Position numbers and translations under genes: made by a program. From SIG452 sp045540295 (GTDB lineage Bacteria; Bacillota; Clostridia; UMGS1840), in contig JAZQGY010000026.1 of assembly GCA_045540295.1 (NCBI GenBank), positions 1 to 28,287 of the forward strand: a stretch of DNA of 28,287 nt, read 5' to 3'. Each line of letters begins with the position of its first letter. The stretch's first letter is position 1. Positions 14,596 to 21,006 of the stretch are shown piece after piece. The notes under the pieces are model-generated. The model was not told the DNA's origin. It saw only the letters and a program-made list of their open reading frames with translations, and ran no database searches.

Positions 14596-15114
14596 TTATT
14601 CAACCTTTTCGGCCTGTCCGAATTCAAATTCCACCGGTGTTTCACGGCCGAGCATAGATACTAAAACAGTAAATTTCTCTTCTGCCATGTTGATGGACTG
14701 AACCACACCGATAAAGCCCTCGAAAGAACCTTCGGTAATGCGAACGTCGTCTCCAACCTCGAAATCCAATTCGATGACTCTCTTTTCCAATTCCATACTG
14801 ATGATTTCTTCTTCAGTAAGCGGAACAGGTTTGGACCCAGGACCTACAAACCCGGTAACACCTCTGGTGTTTCTTACGATATACCAGGTATCGTTATCCA
14901 TCGTCATTTTTAAGAATAAGTAACCCGGAAATTTCTTCCGTTTAATTACCTTCTTCTGATCATCTTTTATTTCAACTACTTCTTCTTCCGGCAGTTTGAT
15001 CTCCACAATATTGTTTTGAAGACCGCGGTTTTCCACCATTTTTTCCAAATTGGTTTTTACCTTGTTTTCGTAACCGGAAAAGGTGTGAACGACATACCAT
15101 TTTGCAGTTTCCAT
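14596..15114 (-). CDS. nusG: Transcription antitermination protein NusG
   Basis: NusG (172 residues) binds RNA polymerase and couples it to Rho or the ribosome. Seen: N-terminal NGN domain (WYVVHTFSGYENKVKTNLE, KKFPGYLFLKM, VRNTRGVTGFVG) and C-terminal KOW domain (FEVGDDVRITEGSFEGFIGVVQSI). Length is normal for Firmicutes. Ahead of rplK, after secE by 19 nt, as usual. Confidence 0.98.
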   Translation of the reverse strand: METAKWYVVHTFSGYENKVKTNLEKMVENRGLQNNIVEIKLPEEEVVEIKDDQKKVIKRKKFPGYLFLKMTMDNDTWYIVRNTRGVTGFVGPGSKPVPLTEEEIISMELEKRVIELDFEVGDDVRITEGSFEGFIGVVQSINMAEEKFTVLVSMLGRETPVEFEFGQAEKVE

Positions 15115-15133
15115 AAAACAGCAGTCGCCTCCC

Positions 15134-15337
15134 TTACTTAATAATTGTGTTTAAAATCGCGGAGAAAGCGTAATCCAATACAAAGATAAATAAACCTACA
15201 ACAATTACGGCAGCAATAACAGTACCGGTATTGTTGACAATCTGCTTGAAAGACGGCCAAGTAACTTTTTTAAATTCAGATTTAACGCCCTTGAAATATT
15301 TTACAATTCCGTTTTGCTTCTTTTCAGCCATTATCAT
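15134..15337 (-). CDS. secE: Preprotein translocase subunit SecE
   Basis: Short SecE of 67 residues, with one C-terminal membrane helix (TVIAAVIVVGLFIFVLDYAF) that clamps SecY. Seen: an amphipathic region with KGVKSEFKKVTWPS, the family signature. Two starts are close: ATG 15337 and ATG 15331 (MAEKKQ). AAAGG lies 5 nt from the first and 11 from the second. Lies between rpmG and nusG. Confidence 0.95.
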   Translation of the reverse strand: MIMAEKKQNGIVKYFKGVKSEFKKVTWPSFKQIVNNTGTVIAAVIVVGLFIFVLDYAFSAILNTIIK

Positions 15338-15481
15338 TCATTCCTTTCTAAAGCATCCGCAGATGCTCTTTCCTACACAAGTTCATGCTGCGCTTTTACA
15401 AATCAATGTAAGACAGGACAGAATCCGACCGCAAATCTACCGCCGGAAACCAATGGAACCAAACCAAAGAAACCAAAAAAA

Positions 15482-15631
15482 TTATTTGGTTTCTTTATGC
15501 AGAGTATGTTTTCTGCAGAATCTGCAATATTTGTTCATTTCCAGTCTTTCAGGATCGTTTTTCTTGTTTTTCATAGTGTCGTAGTTTCTCTGTTTACATT
15601 CGGTACAAGCTAAAGTAATTTTTACTCTCAT
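15482..15631 (-). CDS. rpmG: 50S ribosomal protein L33
   Basis: L33 of 49 residues, too short for a 60-residue cutoff, read directly from the minus strand. Seen: MRVKITLACTECKQRNY and NKYCRFCRKHTLHKETK. The zinc ribbon is Cys9, Cys12, Cys36 and Cys39, so it is the zinc-binding (C+) form. ATG follows GGAGGTG. Sits ahead of secE-nusG as in many Firmicutes. The 144-nt gap to secE holds no tRNA that I can fold. Confidence 0.95.
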   Translation of the reverse strand: MRVKITLACTECKQRNYDTMKNKKNDPERLEMNKYCRFCRKHTLHKETK

Positions 15632-15784
15632 CTTATAAACACCTCCGCTAAATTATAGTATTTTAATAAACTGATTTATTGCGCCTTATACATAGTATAA
15701 AAGGCTCTGCCGGGCGACTTTTTTCGTGAAAAAACTTATATTTTTTTGCACAAAAAAATAACGCCTAAACTAAGGGCATTACTT

Positions 15785-15813
15785 AATATAACATATTCCA
15801 TTTTATTTGTCAA
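15785..15813 (-). promoter_or_regulatory. Sigma-A promoter for rpmG-secE-nusG
   Basis: Minus strand TTGACA (15808-15813) and TATATT (15785-15790) with a 17-bp spacer. Probable start near 15778. Confidence 0.85.
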
Positions 15814-15888
15814 TACTTTTTTCCAACTTTTTTCACTTTACTTGCCGATGAACCTCTCATACAGGTTTCACCAGAATGATAAGATTTT

Positions 15889-15920
15889 AAAAAATCAGCC
15901 CGACAAATTCGTCGGGCTGA
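15889..15920 (-). terminator. Terminator of secG
   Basis: Stem TCAGCCCGAC/GTCGGGCTGA around GAATTT (minus strand), followed by T6. It lies 20 bp past the secG stop and upstream of the rpmG promoter. Confidence 0.9.
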
Positions 15921-15939
15921 AAGTCGTCTTGGAATAAAA

Positions 15940-16344
15940 TTAATCCTGAGATTCGCCGATTACTTCGGGTTCTTCGGGAGTAGAAACTTCTTCCCCGGTA
16001 GCAGTTTCATCATCCACTACAGGAGCAGTTTCACCATCCGCTTCGGGAACGGTTTCAACAATCGGTGCAACGGGAGTAGTGGTAACAACCGGTTTGTTTT
16101 CATTCTGAACAAACATACCCAGTAATACGGAGCTGATTAAAAACAGCACTGCAACCACGGCGGTCCACTTTTTCATTTTCGCATCCAGGGTTCTGCCTTT
16201 GTTTTTACCGAAGAAGGTTTCTGCACCACCTGCAATACTGCCGGACAGTCCTTCCTGGTTGCCGCTCTGGAACAGAACAACTACGATTAAAATTAAAGAT
16301 AAAATAATCTGAATAATTAAGGTTGTGATTACTAACGGACTCAT
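15940..16344 (-). CDS. secG: Preprotein translocase subunit SecG with acidic tail
   Basis: SecG (134 residues) is a non-essential translocase subunit. Seen: two membrane helices (residues about 5-24 and 60-80) with the loop LFQSGNQEGLSGSIAGGAETFFG between them, a SecG signature. After residue 80 comes a 50-residue tail rich in Pro, Thr, Val, Glu and Asp. Typical Firmicutes SecG stops near 75 residues, so the tail is an extra. No function for it is inferred. Divergent from tRNA-Leu; own promoter at 16453-16481. Confidence 0.92.
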   Translation of the reverse strand: MSPLVITTLIIQIILSLILIVVVLFQSGNQEGLSGSIAGGAETFFGKNKGRTLDAKMKKWTAVVAVLFLISSVLLGMFVQNENKPVVTTTPVAPIVETVPEADGETAPVVDDETATGEEVSTPEEPEVIGESQD

Positions 16345-16389
16345 ACTGAATATCTCCTCTTATTACATTATATTATTATATGATTGACT

Positions 16390-16421
16390 CTGCCCCGGAT
16401 ACATCCGTTGCACATGGGCAG
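16390..16421 (-). other. Hairpin in the secG 5' leader
   Basis: Stem CTGCCC/GGGCAG (outer) with inner GGAT/ATCC. It lies about 50 nt upstream of the secG start and is not followed by a T-run. A regulatory role is possible but not shown. Confidence 0.35.
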
Positions 16422-16452
16422 AATTCCACCCTTATTTTTCTATCACTAAGAA

Positions 16453-16481
16453 ATAATACCATACATTTTTTAAAAAATCAA
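16453..16481 (-). promoter_or_regulatory. Sigma-A promoter for secG
   Basis: Minus strand TTGATT (16476-16481) and TATTAT (16453-16458) with a 17-bp spacer. About 110 bp upstream of secG. Confidence 0.7.
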
Positions 16482-16519
16482 GTAAAATCCGAAAATTTTT
16501 TAAATTTTTTTAAAAAAAC

Positions 16520-16548
16520 TTGACACACACTACTTTTTTTGTTATAAT
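16520..16548 (+). promoter_or_regulatory. Sigma-A promoter for tRNA-Leu
   Basis: TTGACA (16520-16525) and TATAAT (16543-16548) with a 17-bp spacer, 42 bp before the tRNA. Consensus in both boxes, as is common for stable RNA genes. Divergent from the secG promoter. Confidence 0.9.
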
Positions 16549-16590
16549 CACAATTGTTCTTTTGGGAGAACATCAATAAAATACATATTT

Positions 16591-16677
16591 GCAGCTGTGG
16601 CGGAATCGGCAGACGCGCTACTTTGAGGGGGTAGTGAGAACACTCTCGTATGGGTTCAAGTCCCATCAGCTGCACCA
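16591..16677 (+). tRNA. tRNA-Leu (anticodon GAG)
   Basis: Class II tRNA of 87 nt. Seen: acceptor arm GCAGCTG/CAGCTGC, anticodon stem-loop CTACT-TTGAGGG-GGTAG giving GAG at 34-36, a long variable arm (TGAGAACACTCTCG), and a T arm ATGGG-TTCAAGT-CCCAT. The 3' CCA is encoded. It decodes CUC and CUU. It is followed by its own terminator and then by the unusual element at 16713-16876. Confidence 0.97.
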
Positions 16678-16684
16678 AATAAAA

Positions 16685-16712
16685 GAAGTTATCCGCAAGG
16701 ATAGCTTTTTTT
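16685..16712 (+). terminator. Terminator of tRNA-Leu
   Basis: Stem AGTTATCC/GGATAGCT with a GCAA loop, one G-T pair, then T7. It begins 8 nt past the tRNA 3' CCA. Confidence 0.85.
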
Positions 16713-16876
16713 GTTTTGATGGGACTTGAAGCCTAAGAGGGCACGAGTCGTTTTGAAAACAGTTCGGGGAACTGTTTTTAGACGAGTGGTGCGAAGACGG
16801 GTACCGAAGCCATCGGCTTGGGTCGTCAAGCAGTCAGGGCGCATCTATGCGACCGTGTCCCATCAGCTGCACCAAA
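16713..16876 (+). ncRNA. Candidate four-helix structured element ending in a copy of the tRNA-Leu 3' end
   Basis: Non-coding element, GC-richer than its surroundings. Seen: closing stem GATGGGAC/GTCCCATC (16718-16725/16857-16864). A long hairpin 16741-16792 stacks GCAC/GTGC, TCGT/ACGA and a perfect 10-bp AAAACAGTTC/GAACTGTTTT. Next come hairpin 16796-16827 (GACG, AAGCC/GGCTT, CGTC) and short hairpin CGCAT/ATGCG (16840-16851). Its right end repeats the last 20 nt around the tRNA 3' end (16660-16679 and 16857-16876). Its left end, 16718-16730, is the reverse complement of the tRNA T-arm at 16655-16667. Whether it is transcribed, or is a mobile or duplicated module, cannot be told here. Confidence 0.5.
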
Positions 16877-16878
16877 AG

Positions 16879-16913
16879 AAAAGAATCATCCATTTTTGGA
16901 TGGTTCTTTTTTA
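16879..16913 (+). terminator. Terminator after the tRNA-tail copy
   Basis: Stem AATCATCCA/TGGATGGTT with AGAA/TTCT extension, then T6. It follows the second copy of the tRNA 3' end, mirroring the tRNA-terminator order upstream, though its sequence is unrelated to the first terminator. Confidence 0.8.
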
Positions 16914-16930
16914 CGATAAGGTTTTAGTAA

Positions 16931-16974
16931 AAAAAAGCACATTGACACAATCTTTCGTGTCAATGTGCCTTTTT
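16931..16974. terminator. Bidirectional terminator
   Basis: Perfect 12-bp stem GCACATTGACAC/GTGTCAATGTGC flanked by A6 on one side and T6 on the other. It abuts the stop codon of the lipoprotein at 16974 and can end both the plus-strand tRNA region and the minus-strand lipoprotein unit. Confidence 0.88.
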
Positions 16975-17570
16975 TATTCCATTACAGTATAGTCAGTGAT
17001 GTCGTGAACAGGTTCCGTGACAACCAAACGTCCGTCTCCGCCCATTTGGGGGCTGAATTTACAAACACCGTTTCGGTTCACCGTGACAATTTCAAGATTG
17101 GAATGCAAGTCAGACAAATTACATCGCACCGTGAAGGCTTCCCCCAGATATACCGTAACTGTTTTGCCGGATTCCTTGTGGGTAATGTCCACAGATTCTC
17201 TATATCGGGGAATCACAAGATACCATTCGTCCCCCTCGAAATCGAAATGCTCTATCTCTGCAAGAGCCTCTTCCGATAATTGGGCAAAAATACCGTTTAC
17301 ATAGGTATCGCGAAATTCCATACGGTCTCCATACCCTAAAAAAGCCACGGCAAAGGACGGATTACCTTCATAGGAATCAAAGTCCAAAACATTTGCATAT
17401 TCTGTGCGGCAATCCTCGTCACGGTACATCATACCCGGTCCATCTAAAATCTGCGGTGTTTCCACAGGTGCCACAATCGGTTCCGGCTGAGGAGAGGGAT
17501 GTTCGTTGCATCCTGCAAAGGAAAACAGCACACACACCCCCAAAACGAAGAAAATAAACAAATATTTCAT
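16974..17570 (-). CDS. Uncharacterised lipoprotein
   Basis: Product of 198 residues, not recognised as a family. Seen: a signal peptide with a lipobox (SFAGC, Cys21), a short Pro/Glu linker (SPQPEPIVAPVETP), then a soluble acidic domain with no evident catalytic motif. I chose ATG 17570, 4 nt after the stop of the upstream gene and with a GCAGGG site. It follows the DUF3298 lipoprotein on the same strand and is probably co-transcribed. Likely cell-surface; function unknown. Confidence 0.75.
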   Translation of the reverse strand: MKYLFIFFVLGVCVLFSFAGCNEHPSPQPEPIVAPVETPQILDGPGMMYRDEDCRTEYANVLDFDSYEGNPSFAVAFLGYGDRMEFRDTYVNGIFAQLSEEALAEIEHFDFEGDEWYLVIPRYRESVDITHKESGKTVTVYLGEAFTVRCNLSDLHSNLEIVTVNRNGVCKFSPQMGGDGRLVVTEPVHDITDYTVME

Positions 17571-17574
17571 GGCG

Positions 17575-19107
17575 TTACCCTGCATACATAATGTCTGTGA
17601 AGCATTCTTCTTCGGGAATACCGTTCACCGTGTATGGCCAGTCGGACACATCCACGGTTACTCTGTATATTTTTCCGTCTTCTGTGAGCAGTTCCACCCA
17701 AGTTTCACCGTCGGTAATCAACGGAGTAAACACAGTTCCTGCCGGCAACGTTGTGGTCTGAGCTTTGGTGCGATCTGTCATTTCCAAAGGAATCGCAGAA
17801 GTCAGATCCATTCCGTAGGTGAAGGTATAGTTATCATCCTTCTTCTGCAGGAAGCCATTTTCATCAATCTGATAATCGGCAACAGCACCCCTGGTTCCTA
17901 ACAGCTGGAAATTGGTCGCCAACGAAAAGTGGTCGGGATTATTGATGACATCGGTATAAACCATTCCTTCGTTGTCTGCTGTTTCAATGTACTGATAGTC
18001 AGGTCGGGTATCAGACAACTGAGCAATCTGTTCGGGGGTGCCGTTAATATGAATTCCGCTGACCATATGATAATCGCCGTCTGAATAAGAAGTATAGTAA
18101 ATATAATTCTTGCCACCGGTATGTACCAGATAAGGTTCAAATTCGTAAGCATAATTAATTTCGTCAGTATAACGTTCATCATTGACTGCCACTGCAAACA
18201 TATAATACGAACCGTAGTAATCCAGTTCATCGAAAATTTCTACATAGTCAGTTTTGCCGTCGTCTTCAGTCAGGTCAAAATCCAATTTCAGCCATTTGGG
18301 TAACATAACCGTATAATTTTCGGGAACATCGGTATACGGTTCACAAAACAGCTCCGGCTCTTCGGAAAAATAAATCTTTGCAGATAGGGGCCCTGCTGCA
18401 TAGGCAGCAATATCGTAGGGACTGAACCAGAAGGTGATGCCCTGACAGTCCATTGTCCACTGATAATAAGAAACATCATACTCTTCCAAAACGGTTTTTA
18501 AGGAGTCTTCCCATAACATACCGTCAGGATATTTTTCGTGTAGGTTTTCATATAAAATTTCAGCCAGAGCGTCCACATCGGTCAACACATCGGTAAGCTC
18601 CAACTGTTCCCCCGTGGTGGGGTCATAATTATACCCCAGATAATAATGGCTGGGATGAGCTCCGCCGGAATAAATATATCCGTATTCCAAAAAACTCACC
18701 AGATTGGCATCCGCTCTTTGGATATATAGTTTATTCTCGCTTTCCAAAGAGAAGGATTCATCTCTGTATTCTCGAAGTTCTTCCACCATTCCCTGAAGGT
18801 CCTCAAAAGTGGATTCAGCAAGGCTGATTTCTTCGTCATTGAAAGCATCAAAGGCGTTTTCCAGTTTGGGATAGTCTTTTGCCGATTCTTCGGAAAGCAT
18901 CAATTGCTCCCATTTTACGGAAACGTTGGTGCCGTCTTCTGCCCAATCCTCTAAGAATGCGTCACCAATCATCATCTGAAGAAACGGCACTTCTGCCACC
19001 GGCTCGGTTGTAGACGTTCCCGGTTGTTTGGTTGCCGGCTTCTGATTGCAGGAGCAAAGCACCAGTACCATGCAGAGCGCCAACAGCATACAGATTGTTT
19101 TTTTCAT
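17575..19107 (-). CDS. DUF3298-type lipoprotein
   Basis: Product of 510 residues. Seen: signal peptide with lipobox (LCSC, Cys20), a helical charged segment to about residue 110, then a region resembling DUF3298 as found in RsiV and PdaC. It has SGGAHPSHYYLGYNYDPTTGEQLEL and ITFWFSPYDIAAYAAGPL, which are the characteristic blocks. The C-terminal half (about 280-510) is not recognised and is rich in Tyr and Asp. No catalytic motif is evident. It heads a two-gene lipoprotein unit with its own promoter. A role in sensing or binding at the surface is only a guess. Confidence 0.75.
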   Translation of the reverse strand: MKKTICMLLALCMVLVLCSCNQKPATKQPGTSTTEPVAEVPFLQMMIGDAFLEDWAEDGTNVSVKWEQLMLSEESAKDYPKLENAFDAFNDEEISLAESTFEDLQGMVEELREYRDESFSLESENKLYIQRADANLVSFLEYGYIYSGGAHPSHYYLGYNYDPTTGEQLELTDVLTDVDALAEILYENLHEKYPDGMLWEDSLKTVLEEYDVSYYQWTMDCQGITFWFSPYDIAAYAAGPLSAKIYFSEEPELFCEPYTDVPENYTVMLPKWLKLDFDLTEDDGKTDYVEIFDELDYYGSYYMFAVAVNDERYTDEINYAYEFEPYLVHTGGKNYIYYTSYSDGDYHMVSGIHINGTPEQIAQLSDTRPDYQYIETADNEGMVYTDVINNPDHFSLATNFQLLGTRGAVADYQIDENGFLQKKDDNYTFTYGMDLTSAIPLEMTDRTKAQTTTLPAGTVFTPLITDGETWVELLTEDGKIYRVTVDVSDWPYTVNGIPEEECFTDIMYAG

Positions 19108-19157
19108 AAAGTTCTCCTCCTTTTATTCTTGGATGAGATTGTTTTCTATCTAACTTT

Positions 19158-19186
19158 ATTGTAGACCTTTTTTTACCAAAATGCAA
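19158..19186 (-). promoter_or_regulatory. Sigma-A promoter for the DUF3298 lipoprotein unit
   Basis: Minus strand TTGCAT (19181-19186) and TACAAT (19158-19163) with a 17-bp spacer, about 50 bp before the start codon. Confidence 0.75.
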
Positions 19187-19219
19187 GGTTTTTGAAAAAA
19201 ATTATCTACATAATAATTA

Positions 19220-19243
19220 CAGGGGAGGGTTTTCCCTCCCCTG
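19220..19243. repeat. G-rich palindrome between lipoprotein genes
   Basis: Perfect 10-bp stem CAGGGGAGGG/CCCTCCCCTG with TTTT loop, 13 nt past the stop of the lipoprotein at 19257. On the minus strand no T-run follows directly, so termination is doubtful. Related to the palindrome at 3233-3254. Confidence 0.55.
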
Positions 19244-19256
19244 ACAAACGCAAGGA

Positions 19257-19826
19257 CTATTCTGTGTCTTCGGAATTTTCTAAAGCACCGTTGAACACAA
19301 TAGAATCCACAATTGCACGAATGGTTTCGTTTTTGTAGAATTCTTCCCCTTCCATAGAGTCCCTGCTGTAATCAGGCCGATTCATGCCAACTTCGATGTA
19401 TCTGTCCCAGCCTTCTTCCAAGTTTTCTAAATGGATGCAAATATAATATCCGCCAAATCCCTCATAGCCGTATGCATCGTATTTGCCGACTTTAAATTCT
19501 TTATAGGAATCCTCTTCTTGATTGTATTCCTTATTTTCCCAATAAGTTGAATCTTCATAAAGACCTACTTGAACCTCGTAGTTTTCTTCTTCATTCACTA
19601 CAATTTTGCTATTAGTATAGTCACCATCTTTTAATATAAATTGATCACTGTCGGGATAACTGAACTCAGCAGAGATATAGTAGCCTTCACCTTCGTAACA
19701 GTCGTATTCCACAAGCTCGGTTGTCGCACCCAAGTTTGTTCCGCCCGCAGCACCCTGCTGAGAATTACAAGCCGCTAAGGATAACAGCATCATACCTGCT
19801 AAAATAATCGATAACAATTTTTTCAT
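19257..19826 (-). CDS. Uncharacterised lipoprotein
   Basis: Product of 189 residues with a signal peptide and lipobox (SLAAC, Cys20). The mature part is acidic and Tyr/Glu-rich, with no family that I recognise. I chose ATG 19826, just after GGGGGAAAGG; the longer frame starts in the upstream gene. It lies 19 nt after the DUF4428 gene and is likely co-transcribed. Extracytoplasmic location is inferred from the lipobox. Confidence 0.78.
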   Translation of the reverse strand: MKKLLSIILAGMMLLSLAACNSQQGAAGGTNLGATTELVEYDCYEGEGYYISAEFSYPDSDQFILKDGDYTNSKIVVNEEENYEVQVGLYEDSTYWENKEYNQEEDSYKEFKVGKYDAYGYEGFGGYYICIHLENLEEGWDRYIEVGMNRPDYSRDSMEGEEFYKNETIRAIVDSIVFNGALENSEDTE

Positions 19827-19845
19827 AAAACCTTTCCCCCTCAAT

Positions 19846-20730
19846 CTAGTTGATTGTTTCTTCTGCTGCATCAGCAGCTCTTGTATACTGAGCCAGACCG
19901 CCGGTCTGAGCGTCGTTCATTGCATTCATATTCTTCTGAATTTCTTCTTTTTCTTCTTCCGATACTTCCCCTTCGGATTTTGCCGCTTTCACTGCTGCCA
20001 TTGCAGTTTTTGCGAACCCAACTGCACCCATTAAATCACGTTTTTCCTTTGTTGTCATACCAAAGCTGAATAATCCTTTCACATCATCGTTGACACCAAA
20101 TATGTAATTAAAATGGGAAATTGCATTTTCCGCATATTTTAAATAGTCTTCTTTTTCCCGTTCGTTGGTAGCAAAGCGAACTTTGATAGGTTCCATAATA
20201 TACGGGTGAGCACGCAGACCGTTTTTCATGGTGGTAACATCATCTTTGGCCCCCACTAATGTCAGTTTGATTCCACCTTCTTTAAACACCTTGGGTTTAC
20301 CGGGTTCCGACGGCTCGCCTTCTTCCACGTATGGCTCATAGGAGGAAACCTGATCGTAGCGGATTAACTCGGTAGGGTAACGCTGGTCTCTGTCTTTAGA
20401 ATCATCAATCACTCGGAACATTCCGTAATCATCGAAAAATTCGATCCCCTGACGGCTGGTAGCTGAGGGATAACGGTTACGCTTTTTCAAGTTTGGCTCG
20501 ATAACCTCCCGATAGATACGATCGGAGCGTTTCATATACTCCATATGCCCCATCAGTTCTGCCTTTGTGTATCTGCTTTTGCGAATAAAGGCAGAGCACA
20601 TGTCGTCACATTTTGAACAGATATACTCATCTCCCTTAATTTTTGTGCGGCTCATCATGCCGCATTCGCCACCACAGAATGCGCAGGTCTTTTTTCCAAA
20701 AATGTTTTTAAAAAATTGTCCAAACCCCAT
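19846..20730 (-). CDS. DUF4428 zinc-ribbon protein
   Basis: Cytoplasmic product of 294 residues. Seen: an N-terminal zinc ribbon, CAFCGGEC (Cys16, Cys19) and CSKCDDMC (Cys38, Cys41), matching DUF4428. A middle region carries a PH-like or DUF4429-type stretch (IEFFDDYGMFRVIDD, KLTLVGAKDD). The C-terminal 60 residues are helical and Ala/Glu-rich. No signal peptide. I chose ATG 20730 with AAAGGAG 8 nt upstream; the longer frame adds 25 residues without a site. First in a two-gene unit with a lipoprotein. Function unknown. Confidence 0.8.
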   Translation of the reverse strand: MGFGQFFKNIFGKKTCAFCGGECGMMSRTKIKGDEYICSKCDDMCSAFIRKSRYTKAELMGHMEYMKRSDRIYREVIEPNLKKRNRYPSATSRQGIEFFDDYGMFRVIDDSKDRDQRYPTELIRYDQVSSYEPYVEEGEPSEPGKPKVFKEGGIKLTLVGAKDDVTTMKNGLRAHPYIMEPIKVRFATNEREKEDYLKYAENAISHFNYIFGVNDDVKGLFSFGMTTKEKRDLMGAVGFAKTAMAAVKAAKSEGEVSEEEKEEIQKNMNAMNDAQTGGLAQYTRAADAAEETIN

Positions 20731-20804
20731 CACAATTCTCCTTTCATATTTTTTTAATGATTGATTTGATTTTCTGCTTTCTTCAACAAAAAACGACTTG
20801 CCCA

Positions 20805-20833
20805 TTGACGAAATTTAATCTTTGTGGTAAAAT
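20805..20833 (+). promoter_or_regulatory. Sigma-A-like promoter for the LuxR-type membrane regulator
   Basis: TTGACG (20805-20810) and TAAAAT (20828-20833) with a 17-bp spacer, about 175 bp before the gene. The long leader holds the repeats at 20892-20961. Confidence 0.6.
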
Positions 20834-20841
20834 AGATTCAT

Positions 20842-20961
20842 ACGAACTATACATATTATAATATATTATAGTACGTTTTTCTGAAATTGTCCCCACACTT
20901 TTGGGAAGTTTTAGTGTGGGAAATCCGGTTTTTTCACAAAAAGTGTGGGAAAAAGTGTGGG
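20842..20961. promoter_or_regulatory. Candidate operator region with AGTGTGGG repeats and a palindrome
   Basis: AGTGTGGG occurs three times directly (20913-20920, 20942-20949, 20954-20961) and once inverted (20892-20899). The inverted copy and the first direct copy can form a hairpin. Upstream lies an imperfect palindrome around ACGwACTATA/TATAGTwCGT (about 20842-20876). Such repeats suit a regulator site; the protein that binds is unknown, and the adjacent LuxR-type protein is a plausible candidate. Confidence 0.5.
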
Positions 20962-21006
20962 ATGGTGTAAAAAGCAACAAATATTATCCTATTAAAGGAG
21001 AATCTT

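Larger units (their letters stand above)
15632..15939 (-). other. Leader of rpmG-secE-nusG and end of secG
   Basis: 308 bp without a gene. From left: the rpmG ribosome site, a hairpin GCCTTATAC/GTATAA..GGC (15683-15704), an A/T-rich leader of about 145 nt, the rpmG promoter (15785-15813), and the secG terminator (15889-15920). Confidence 0.6.

Noticed and set aside
15338..15481. tRNA-Trp between rpmG and secE
   Set aside because: This site often holds one in Clostridia, but no cloverleaf or conserved T arm can be drawn here.
15752..15780. Terminator-like hairpin with T7 at the start of the rpmG transcript
   Set aside because: It overlaps the expected start site, so most of its 5' arm would not be transcribed.
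16660..16876. Integrated genomic island at tRNA-Leu
   Set aside because: The segment between the repeats is under 200 bp, with no integrase or cargo; reported instead as a small element.
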